6,192 nt of DNA from CALFXN01 sp937957815 (GCA_036788195.1 DAIQNX010000072.1:1-6192); one strand, 5' to 3'. Shown: positions 1 through 6,137, numbered from the stretch's first letter. Numbers and translations: made by a program. The notes: a model not told the origin generated them from the sequence alone.

Positions 1-3000
1 ATCGACCGCGGATACGACGGCATTAAGGATACCGGTGGGAAATACACCGGCAACAGTCACACCGTCTGGATCCCATTCTTCCCGTGGCAAGTGAAGCGAT
101 CCGCCCCCGTCACTTACGACGGCAACGGGAACATCATCCCGCTCTCGCAGCGGTTCAACGCCGGGAGTGAAGACATCCGGTATTCCGCCGGAATGCGTGG
201 CTCCGAACATCCCGTTACCCTCGAAGGGCTCCGGCGATCCGTTCCGGGAGCGAAGATAGCGGATCTCGGAGACGGGAAGTATCGGATCGATCTGCACAAC
301 GGAGAGAGCATCGTCGTCTCGACGGTGAAGGAAATACCGATGGACCCCGATGTCGTCCGCCGGGATTACGGGAGGGAACCTGCTGCGGGCGAGGTCGTCG
401 CCGGGGCGTCGCGGACGATCGACGGCAGGCGTTTCATAGAGCTGGCGGAAGGGATCGCCGGGGAAGGCACGCTGGACCACGAAATATTCGAGACGGCGCG
501 AGACATGGTGCTGACCGCCGAAGAGAAAGACATTCTCGACAGGGAGATTGGCTCCACGGAAGCGCAAGCGGAGGCGTACAGGGAGTTCCAGGCGAACCGG
601 AAGGGGGCGATGACCGGACGGATTGTCCGGGTGTTCCGGAAGCTCAAGGACTTTTTCGGTGCGATCCGATCGAGATTGTTCGGCAAGAATAGCGCCGACA
701 TCTTCCGCGAGATCGCGCAGGGGAAGGTGTGGGGGCGAGAGGCAAGAGGAACCGGAGCGGACGCCTATTCTCTGGGCGCCGAAGCGGAAGCGGGGCTGAA
801 CGAGGACAGCGCGAAGTTCGGGCGTGCTGTGGATGCGTTCGTGGCGGGGAAGCTGAATCCTCGTCAACCGATTCCGGTGATGACGACGCCTCTTGCGCTG
901 CATCTGGCGGGAGCGGATGTGGTCCCGATGACGATCAACCATGACACGATGAAAAAGGTGCTGGTCGATCACAATTTGTCGCGGAGCATGTTGAAGAAGA
1001 TCCCGTTCGCGATGGCCGATCCGGTTATGGTGTTTCAGTCCGACTCCAGAGCGGATAGCATTGTGGTTCTTCTGGAAATCAGAGACCCGAAAAGGGGATC
1101 CGTGGTCGTTCCCGTTGCTTTGAATCGAGTCATCGACAGCGACGGGACAACCGTAAACCAGATGACGAGCGTTTATTTCAGGGAAAAGTCGTCGGGGAAG
1201 CCGCAGGACGAATGGATTATCTCGCAAATCGAGAAGGGGAATCTCCGGTACATCGACAAACAAAAAAGTTCCGCGTGGGACACCCTGTCGGGACAGAAAC
1301 TTTCCGATGGAACGAATCTGTCCACATGGATGCGCAAGCAGAACTTTTCTACGCAAAATATACATACCGAAGAGGACCTTGTCAAGGCGCGCGAGCAAAG
1401 CCGGACCCGGTACTCCCTGACGCAAAAGCCGTCAGGCGCGACGCAGGAGTGGGAAAAGGTCAGAGATAAATCCGGGCTCGAGCGCGTCAACGATTTGGAA
1501 GAACGAACGATGTCGTCCATGGACCGCATCAAGGCGGCGAAGCAGTGGTGGGATATGGAGATGATGGACGATATTTCGGCGGTGAAGAAGTATTTCGGCG
1601 AAGAGGTCTATATGCGCGTGGTCAACGCGCTTCACGGGATCAACAGCCGCGCCCAGGCGCTCATTGAGTTCGGCGACAAGGAGCACGGCGTCCGGAGCCT
1701 GTACGATATTTTCGGCTCCTTGCCCGCGGAGGAGCACGAGGGGCTGATGCATTACTGCGTGTTCCGGCATTTGCTCGACATCGCGGGAAGCAGCGAGGGC
1801 GCGGAGCGCCTGATGGCTCCTTTGAAGCAAAGCGCGAAGGAGGCGACGGAGAAGGCGAAGGAGCTTGAAACGACGATGCCGACGGACGAGTTCCATCACA
1901 GGCGGCTTCTCGACGACGCGAAGAAGGCCCGCAAAACCGCGCAGAATTATGAGGAGCAGGTCGCGGATTTGCAGCGGCAGATCAAGACGACCAGGGGAAA
2001 GGCGTCCCAGTATCGGGCGGCCGTCGCCAGGCTGGAGGAGCTGTATCCGCACTGGAAGCAGGCGCAGCAGGATCTTGTGGGATTCAGCCGGCATCTTCTG
2101 GAGAAGCAGCGGGACGCGGGCGTCGTTTCGGACGAGCTGTACTCCCTTCTGACGCAGAAGTATCCGAACTACATTCCGTTGCAGCGGGATTTCGGACCGG
2201 ACGGGGATCTCGAAGGGTCCATGATTCGGTCGAAGGGAATCGTCAATCTGTTGTCCCCGATCAAGCGGCTCAAGGGGTCGAAGCGGGATGTCATCGATCC
2301 GCTCTATCAGATCGTTGCGAATGCGTATACGGTCGAGGGGCTCGTCGGAAAGCAGGCGGCCGCGCGGGAGATCGTCCGGATGGTGGACAGGGGCGATTAC
2401 GAGGGGCTTATCGATCCGACGGATACCCCCTGGTCGAAGCCGGGCGAATACGTCTTTCACGTCTGGGAGGGCGGCAAGAAGCGGTATTTCAAGACGACGC
2501 CGGATATCTATATGGCGCTGGTGATGTCGACGGCCCCGAACATCGACGGCGTTCTTGCGAAGATCATTCAGGCGCCGGTGAAGGCGCTCCGCGAAGGCGT
2601 CACGCACGGCCCCGGGTTCATTCTGCGCAACCCGATCCGGGATACGTTTCAGGCGGGCGTCGTCGGAGAGCATTTCGTCCCCTTCGTCGACACGTTGCGG
2701 GGGGTATTCCACGTCTGGAAGCAGGACGCCGCGTTCGAGGAGTTCATGAAGTCCGGCGCCATGCAGGGATTGGCGCATCTGGATCCGAAGTCGCGAAAGC
2801 GGATGGCGGAGATGATCCGAGCGGGAAAGGGGACGGAGCGCCTGACCGACGAACTGCGGAATCCGCCTCGCGCGTTGTGGAGGGCGCTCGGCGCGGCGTC
2901 CGCACTTTCCGAACTCGGCACGAGGGTCGGACAATACCAGAAGGTCCGGCAATACGGCGGGTCACAGGAGAGGGCCGCGTTCGTATCGCGGGATATCCTG

Positions 3001-4098
3001 AACTACATGCGCGGCGGACGTACGTCCAAGCAGATATCGAAGTACGTTCCGTTTTTCAACGCGTCCGTTCAGGGGGTTTCGAAGGGGCTTCGGGCGATCT
3101 ACCACGACGGAAAGGTCGATGCGGGGACGCTCGCGCGCGGCGTGTTGTACATCACGTTGCCGTCGCTGCTGCAGACGATCTGGAACCTGAGCGACGACGA
3201 CCGGCGCAAGAAGTATCTGGCGCTTCCGGCGTGGCGGCGCAATCTGTTCTGGAATGTCTTCGTCGGCGGGCATCATTTCATGATTCCAAAGCCGTTCGAG
3301 ATCGGAGTCCTCTTCGGCTCGATTCCGGAGCGGTTCGTCGATTACCTGTTCGCGAACGACAGGAAGGCGTTCGACGGGATGGCGACGTCGCTGTACAACG
3401 CGGTAATGCCGGAATACATGCCGCTGTTTTTTTCGTTGCCGGTGGAACTCATCTCCAACTACAGCATGTTCTACGAACGCAATATCGTTTCTCTTTCGCA
3501 GGCACGGCTGGTGCCGAAATTGCAGTACGGAGCCTATACGGCGGAATGGGCGAAGTGGGCGGGAGAGAAGTTCAACCTGAGTCCGCGGAAGCTGGAGTAT
3601 GCGGTTCTGCAGCTCACCGGAGGTTCCGGGAAGGACGTTTCGAACTTGGCGGACAAGGCCTTCCGGGCGGTGGAGGACGAAACGCGTCCCGCCCGGGATT
3701 GGTACGAGGAGACGCCCGGCGTTTCGTCGTTCGTCTCCCGGGCGAGGATGGGGCAACGCTGGACGCAGATGTTCCAGGACGAGCGCGAGGAGATCGACAC
3801 GCTTTTTCGCTCGGCGAAGCAGATCTACGAGAACTCCGGCAGAGGCGCCCTTACGTCGCAGGAACGCCGGATTCTCGGCGCGGAGAACGGCGTCAGGCAG
3901 GTCAACCAGCTCTTTACGAACAAGGGGGGAATAGATGACCTGCGGCGGGAGATCAGTAAAGTCACCATCGCGAAGGGAATAAGCGCGGAGGAAAAACGCG
4001 CGCGCGTGGACCGGTTGGAAGCGAAGATCGGGGATTTGTCCGAAAGGGGGCTTGCGTATATCGACAGGATCAAAAAGTCGATGAATCGCGGGGAGTAG
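1..4098 (+). CDS. Phage polyvalent protein, 3' part (ART-like tail, zincin-like, MuF-C-like and LPD38-like regions); start lies upstream of window
   Basis: The frame is open from base 1 to the TAG at 4096-4098, giving 1365 visible residues (numbered here from base 1). A GTG at 91 is in frame, but the 30 codons before it read as good protein (GYDGI, then TVWIPFFPWQVKR) running straight into PVTYDGNGNIIPLSQRFN and DIRYS. That is the usual end of ADP-ribosyltransferase-like modules in phage polyvalent proteins, so the gene is 5'-truncated by the window. Residues about 125-240 look like a zincin-like metallopeptidase region with HEIFE at 160-164. Residues about 275-440 resemble the MuF C-terminal (BECR nuclease fold) domain, with MTTPLAL, MADPVMVFQS and the MTSVY stretch. 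Residues about 600-690 are charged and probably coiled coil. Residues about 850-1190 resemble large polyvalent domain LPD38 (GPGFILRNPIRDTFQAG, YVPFFNASVQG), with hydrophobic stretches near 1044-1061 and 1139-1152. Families are assigned by recalled similarity, not by a search. The inferred role is a virion-packaged protein ejected with the DNA whose modules act in the host cell. A terminator follows directly. Confidence 0.82.
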   Translation: MDRGYDGIKDTGGKYTGNSHTVWIPFFPWQVKRSAPVTYDGNGNIIPLSQRFNAGSEDIRYSAGMRGSEHPVTLEGLRRSVPGAKIADLGDGKYRIDLHNGESIVVSTVKEIPMDPDVVRRDYGREPAAGEVVAGASRTIDGRRFIELAEGIAGEGTLDHEIFETARDMVLTAEEKDILDREIGSTEAQAEAYREFQANRKGAMTGRIVRVFRKLKDFFGAIRSRLFGKNSADIFREIAQGKVWGREARGTGADAYSLGAEAEAGLNEDSAKFGRAVDAFVAGKLNPRQPIPVMTTPLALHLAGADVVPMTINHDTMKKVLVDHNLSRSMLKKIPFAMADPVMVFQSDSRADSIVVLLEIRDPKRGSVVVPVALNRVIDSDGTTVNQMTSVYFREKSSGKPQDEWIISQIEKGNLRYIDKQKSSAWDTLSGQKLSDGTNLSTWMRKQNFSTQNIHTEEDLVKAREQSRTRYSLTQKPSGATQEWEKVRDKSGLERVNDLEERTMSSMDRIKAAKQWWDMEMMDDISAVKKYFGEEVYMRVVNALHGINSRAQALIEFGDKEHGVRSLYDIFGSLPAEEHEGLMHYCVFRHLLDIAGSSEGAERLMAPLKQSAKEATEKAKELETTMPTDEFHHRRLLDDAKKARKTAQNYEEQVADLQRQIKTTRGKASQYRAAVARLEELYPHWKQAQQDLVGFSRHLLEKQRDAGVVSDELYSLLTQKYPNYIPLQRDFGPDGDLEGSMIRSKGIVNLLSPIKRLKGSKRDVIDPLYQIVANAYTVEGLVGKQAAAREIVRMVDRGDYEGLIDPTDTPWSKPGEYVFHVWEGGKKRYFKTTPDIYMALVMSTAPNIDGVLAKIIQAPVKALREGVTHGPGFILRNPIRDTFQAGVVGEHFVPFVDTLRGVFHVWKQDAAFEEFMKSGAMQGLAHLDPKSRKRMAEMIRAGKGTERLTDELRNPPRALWRALGAASALSELGTRVGQYQKVRQYGGSQERAAFVSRDILNYMRGGRTSKQISKYVPFFNASVQGVSKGLRAIYHDGKVDAGTLARGVLYITLPSLLQTIWNLSDDDRRKKYLALPAWRRNLFWNVFVGGHHFMIPKPFEIGVLFGSIPERFVDYLFANDRKAFDGMATSLYNAVMPEYMPLFFSLPVELISNYSMFYERNIVSLSQARLVPKLQYGAYTAEWAKWAGEKFNLSPRKLEYAVLQLTGGSGKDVSNLADKAFRAVEDETRPARDWYEETPGVSSFVSRARMGQRWTQMFQDEREEIDTLFRSAKQIYENSGRGALTSQERRILGAENGVRQVNQLFTNKGGIDDLRREISKVTIAKGISAEEKRARVDRLEAKIGDLSERGLAYIDRIKKSMNRGE

Positions 4099-4114
4099 CG
4101 AGGAATCAATACTG

Positions 4115-4144
4115 AAGAGGGGGCCGGGAGGCTCCCTCTTTTTT
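4115..4144 (+). terminator. Rho-independent terminator after the polyvalent protein gene
   Basis: An 11-bp stem (4115-4125 with 4130-4140, one G-U wobble) closes a GGGA tetraloop. A run of six T (4139-4144) ends the element. The stem begins 17 bases after the TAG of the large gene. The SD of the next ORF starts only four bases after the T-run, so no promoter fits between them. The lysis genes must be reached by read-through, by antitermination, or from a promoter inside the mini-ORF. Confidence 0.85.
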
Positions 4145-4147
4145 GTT

Positions 4148-4153
4148 GGGAGG
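4148..4153 (+). promoter_or_regulatory. Shine-Dalgarno of the 24-codon mini-ORF
   Basis: GGGAGG lies seven bases upstream of the ATG at 4161. This near-ideal signal is the main reason to take the very short ORF seriously. Confidence 0.6.
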
Positions 4154-4160
4154 TGGTGGC

Positions 4161-4235
4161 ATGTTTCGGCTGATCGTTCTGTTGCGGGAGGCGACGGCGG
4201 CGTTGCTGAAGCGCCTGTTCGGAGGGGGCGGGTAG
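4161..4235 (+). CDS. 24-residue hydrophobic/basic mini-protein, possible leader of the lysis cassette
   Basis: I do not recognise this product. ATG at 4161 runs to TAG at 4233-4235. The peptide begins MFRLIVLLREATAALLKRLF and ends in four glycines. The first 20 residues could form an amphipathic or short membrane-active helix with Arg and Lys on one side. Support is a strong GGGAGG SD at good spacing and a position exactly between the terminator and the next gene. Its last codons (GGA GGG GGC GGG) contain the purine-rich SD of the downstream peptidase, whose GTG start lies two bases after this stop. It may therefore act mainly as a translational leader that opens the downstream start by coupling. 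A small holin, pinholin or toxin-like peptide is also possible, though it is very short for that. Chance cannot be excluded at 24 codons. Confidence 0.5.
   Translation: MFRLIVLLREATAALLKRLFGGGG
4221..4228 (+). promoter_or_regulatory. Shine-Dalgarno of the M15 peptidase, inside the mini-ORF
   Basis: GGAGGGGG lies nine bases before the GTG at 4238 and within the glycine codons of the 24-residue ORF. It supports GTG as the peptidase start, since no in-frame ATG lies near the start of the conserved region. Ribosomes translating the mini-ORF would pass over it. Confidence 0.6.
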
Positions 4236-4237
4236 AA

Positions 4238-4615
4238 GTGCTTTCGTCACATTTCACGGAGGAGGAACTGCGATGTAAGTGTTGCGGAGCGTTGGTCGTC
4301 GACGACCGGCTGATTCAACTGCTCGAGAAGATCCGGAGTCTCGTGGATGCTCCGGTCGTCGTGACGAGCGGGTATCGGTGCCCCAGACACAATGCGGAGA
4401 CCCCGGAGAGTTCACCGACGTCGTATCACGTCCTGGGGATGGCGGCGGATATCAAGCAGTTCAAGTACAGCAACGGCGTCTTTCACAACATGATCAGGAG
4501 GGCGTGGAGCGACGGCGAGCTTCCGGAGCTCGGCGGCCTGGGACTCTATGAGGGGCGGGTGCATGTCGATGTCGCGCGCGCGTCTGACGGCCATCTCAGG
4601 GAGTGGAGGGGGTAG
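4238..4615 (+). CDS. M15-family zinc peptidase (peptidase M15_3-like), probable phage endolysin or cell-wall peptidase
   Basis: This 125-residue protein is a single compact domain of the D-Ala-D-Ala carboxypeptidase/L-Ala-D-Glu endopeptidase type, which cuts peptide bonds in peptidoglycan. The N-terminal HFTEEELRCKCCG block is followed by SGYRCPRHN at 44-52. The zinc site is SYHVLGMAADI, with probable ligands His64 and Asp71, and VHVDV, with His109 as third ligand. The stretch after HN (ETPESSPTS) lacks the glycine pair I would expect there, a small variation. GTG at 4238 is preferred because the family usually starts just before this N-terminal motif and the SD fits. There is no signal peptide, so access to the wall would need the neighbouring holin, or the enzyme could be carried in the virion. 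The gene follows the mini-ORF stop by two bases, and its TAG is separated by one base from the holin GTG. The family call is firm; endolysin versus structural wall hydrolase is open because a second lysin follows. Confidence 0.88.
   Translation: MLSSHFTEEELRCKCCGALVVDDRLIQLLEKIRSLVDAPVVVTSGYRCPRHNAETPESSPTSYHVLGMAADIKQFKYSNGVFHNMIRRAWSDGELPELGGLGLYEGRVHVDVARASDGHLREWRG
4605..4612 (+). promoter_or_regulatory. Shine-Dalgarno that sets the holin start at GTG 4617
   Basis: GGAGGGGG lies in the last codons of the M15 peptidase gene; its GGAGG core ends seven bases before GTG 4617. In-frame ATGs upstream (4548 and 4563) would overlap the peptidase gene by more than 50 bases and add a Gly/Arg/Ser-rich leader unlike a holin. 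Confidence 0.6.
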
Positions 4616-4616
4616 G

Positions 4617-4991
4617 GTGATCGAACAGCCGTCCATCTGGGAACACGCGGAATCCATGTGCCGGCAGCTCGGGCATGCGATCGTCAACGCGCTGCCCGTC
4701 ATCCTGCTGGTATGGGGCGGGTATACGGCGCAGAGCATCAACCGGCATTACAGGCACTGGCACTGGGTCACGTACCTGGTCGGATGCGCGAATGCGGTGA
4801 TCCTCGGCGTCATTCTGTACTGCCTGATCGAAGCGCTCGGCATCAACACGATGATCGGTTATGCGATCGCGGTCCTCGCAGGCCGCGATACGAAGGGGTT
4901 CCTCGACCTGCTCAGCGAAAAGCTCGTGATGTGGGTCAGAAAGAAAATCGAATCCAAAAAGGAGAATGATCGGGATGACAACGGCGTTTGA
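4617..4991 (+). CDS. Probable class I (lambda S-like) phage holin
   Basis: From GTG 4617 the product is 124 residues. It has a short polar N terminus and three hydrophobic segments: about 21-40 (AIVNALPVILLVWGGYTAQS), about 50-73 (around VGCANAVILGVILYCL) and about 77-89 (MIGYAIAVLAG). A strongly charged tail follows (RKKIESKKENDRDDNGV). The order and spacing, including the polar turn after segment one and the G-R-D-T-K-G after segment three, resemble lambda S and its relatives. Those proteins oligomerise in the inner membrane and make the holes that time lysis. The position between two wall hydrolases fits. The next gene starts inside its last codons. An internal Met at residue 14 could give a shorter form, but I see no good SD for it. 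The family link is by layout and recalled similarity, so another small phage membrane protein is possible. Confidence 0.72.
   Translation: MIEQPSIWEHAESMCRQLGHAIVNALPVILLVWGGYTAQSINRHYRHWHWVTYLVGCANAVILGVILYCLIEALGINTMIGYAIAVLAGRDTKGFLDLLSEKLVMWVRKKIESKKENDRDDNGV
4959..4964 (+). promoter_or_regulatory. Shine-Dalgarno favouring ATG 4975 over ATG 4966
   Basis: AAGGAG ends one base before the first possible ATG (4966), which is too close for initiation, and ten bases before the in-frame ATG at 4975. The second ATG is therefore the likelier start. Confidence 0.5.
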
Positions 4992-5394
4992 AAACATCAA
5001 GGCGCGGTTCGGCGTTCTCATGAGCGACGGGAGTTACGTTCTGGGGCGAATGGATGAAAAATCGGAATGGGACAGCCTCGCGGAGGTCGCGGCAAATTTC
5101 TCGCTCCTCTACGAGTTCGGAACCCGCGCCGTCGTCAATCTGGAGTATGTCGCGACGGAATCGGCGAAGGCGTTCGGCGAATTCCTCACGAGCGGCGAAA
5201 AGCAGTCGATCGTCGCCGACTATATCCTGGACAAGCTTCCGATTCCGGCTTGGCTCCGGGGGATCGTCCGTCGGCTCGTCCTCGGAGTGATCGACTCGGC
5301 CGTGGCGATGTTCAACACCAAGGGCGGAGAATGGGACGTCGCGACGAAGAAGAAGGTCGCCGAGATGATCCGGAAAGAAAACGCGGGGAAATAG
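4975..5394 (+). CDS. Unrecognised 139-residue protein of the lysis cassette
   Basis: I do not recognise this family. The start at ATG 4975 is chosen by SD spacing; ATG 4966 would add three residues. The product is soluble-looking and mixed in charge, with no signal peptide and no clear membrane span. Its N-terminal part contains MSDGSYVLGRMDEKSEW, the middle is probably helical (residues 35-75), and a more hydrophobic stretch lies around 88-113 (LPIPAWLRGIVRRLVLGVID), which could be an amphipathic, membrane-surface helix. The C terminus is lysine-rich. The gene overlaps the holin by 17 bases and its TAG lies two bases before the muramidase ATG. It therefore sits inside a holin-endolysin unit and is probably co-translated with both. 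Possible roles are holin partner or antiholin, lysin chaperone, or virion protein, all inferred from position only. Confidence 0.78.
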   Translation: MTTAFENIKARFGVLMSDGSYVLGRMDEKSEWDSLAEVAANFSLLYEFGTRAVVNLEYVATESAKAFGEFLTSGEKQSIVADYILDKLPIPAWLRGIVRRLVLGVIDSAVAMFNTKGGEWDVATKKKVAEMIRKENAGK

Positions 5395-5396
5395 GG

Positions 5397-6011
5397 ATGT
5401 CGGACGCCTTCGAGCGGGAAATCCTCAAGGTGCTCCCGCGCGAGGGTCGGGATTCGGACGATCCGGACGACGCGGGCGGTTTGACCTCACGGGGGATAAC
5501 GGAGGCGACCGCCCGCGCCGCTTTCGAGCAGGGGATCGTTTCCACTCCCGACCCGCGCAAGCTGAGTTTCGAAGAGGTCAAGGCGATCTACCGGGTTTTT
5601 TATTGGGATCGGATTCACGGCGACGATCTTCCGGAAGGTGTCGCCGGGCTGGTCTTCGATGAGTCCGTGAACTGCGGCGTCGGAACGGCGATCAAAAATC
5701 TTCAGAGCGCGCTCAATATCATCCTGAAGAAGCAACTTGTCGTGGACGGATCGTTCGGACCGAAGACGGAAGCGGCCCTCTCGGCCGTACTTGCACTGGA
5801 AGCGAACGTCGTAGATCTGTTTCCGGAGATCTCGCCGCTCTTCTTCCGGAAGGCGTTGATCCGGGCTCTCGTCGAAGGGCGCGCGGGATATTACGTGTCG
5901 ATCACGGACGAGGAGACGCCGCGAGAGGTGAAGAACAGAAAATTCTTCCGCGGATGGATGAATCGGTTGAAGGCGTGGATGTCGAGATTCGACGTGAAGA
6001 ATAGACTATAA
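5397..6011 (+). CDS. GH108-family muramidase (N-acetylmuramidase endolysin) with peptidoglycan-binding C-terminal domain
   Basis: The 204-residue product matches the two-domain plan of glycosyl hydrolase 108 phage lysins. Residues about 5-90 are the catalytic part. They carry the sequence REGR..DDPDDAGGLTSRGIT, with Glu16 as probable catalytic acid, and IYRVFYWDRIHGDDLP at 64-79. Residues about 82-195 carry the C-terminal domain (VFDESVNCGVGTAIKNLQSA, then VDGSFGPKT, ending near FFRGWMNRLKAW). It should cleave the glycan strands of peptidoglycan. The usual EGG motif reads EGR here, and it should be tested whether activity is kept. There is no signal peptide or N-terminal anchor, so export through the upstream holin is inferred. 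ATG 5397 follows the previous TAG by two bases. The SD is weak (GGGG at 5385-5388), suggesting re-initiation by coupling. The same frame is open upstream to 5067, but that part overlaps another gene and does not look like GH108. Confidence 0.88.
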   Translation: MSDAFEREILKVLPREGRDSDDPDDAGGLTSRGITEATARAAFEQGIVSTPDPRKLSFEEVKAIYRVFYWDRIHGDDLPEGVAGLVFDESVNCGVGTAIKNLQSALNIILKKQLVVDGSFGPKTEAALSAVLALEANVVDLFPEISPLFFRKALIRALVEGRAGYYVSITDEETPREVKNRKFFRGWMNRLKAWMSRFDVKNRL

Positions 6012-6023
6012 TATCGGAGAACG

Positions 6024-6037
6024 ACGATCCTGATCGT
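6024..6037. repeat. 14-bp palindrome in the intergenic region after the muramidase
   Basis: ACGATC, two bases, then GATCGT form a perfect 6+6 inverted repeat. No T-run follows, so it is not a standard terminator. It could be an operator or a protein-binding site near the attachment site, or chance. Confidence 0.35.
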
Positions 6038-6052
6038 AATTCCAGCCGTTGA

Positions 6053-6076
6053 AAAACCGTACGTAAAACCGTACGT
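6053..6076. repeat. Tandem direct repeat, 2 x 12 bp (AAAACCGTACGT)
   Basis: Two exact, adjacent copies (6053-6064 and 6065-6076), each containing the palindrome CGTACG. They lie about 60 bases before the tRNA-like attachment sequence in AT-rich DNA. Lambda-type integrases and excisionases bind short direct repeats in the arms of attP, so these are candidate arm-type sites. The function is inferred. Confidence 0.55.
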
Positions 6077-6137
6077 ATATTTGGGGTTGTAGGTTGATAG
6101 AGCTAGTGGACAACATGCAAATCCAATTTATATAGGT

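Noticed and set aside
1432..2952. Antisense open frame of about 506 codons opposite the polyvalent gene
   Set aside because: It is Arg/Leu/Pro-rich with no recognisable domain and lies wholly opposite a coding region with clear family motifs. Long antisense frames are common in GC-rich genes.
2877..3938. Alternative + strand frame of about 353 codons inside the LPD38-like region
   Set aside because: It is Arg/Gly-rich shadow sequence without domain signals and overlaps the conserved main frame completely.
2962..4257. Antisense open frame of about 431 codons spanning the end of the polyvalent gene, the terminator and the mini-ORF
   Set aside because: It has shadow-like composition and no motif, and it crosses an intergenic terminator. 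A clear + strand gene explains the sequence.
4548..4616. Upstream in-frame extension of the holin by 23 codons
   Set aside because: It overlaps the end of the peptidase gene and gives a Gly/Arg/Ser-rich leader. GTG 4617 has a good SD and gives a normal holin length.
5067..5396. Upstream in-frame extension of the muramidase by 110 codons
   Set aside because: The extension lies inside the preceding gene in another frame and is an Arg/Gly-rich shadow. The GH108 domain begins right after ATG 5397.
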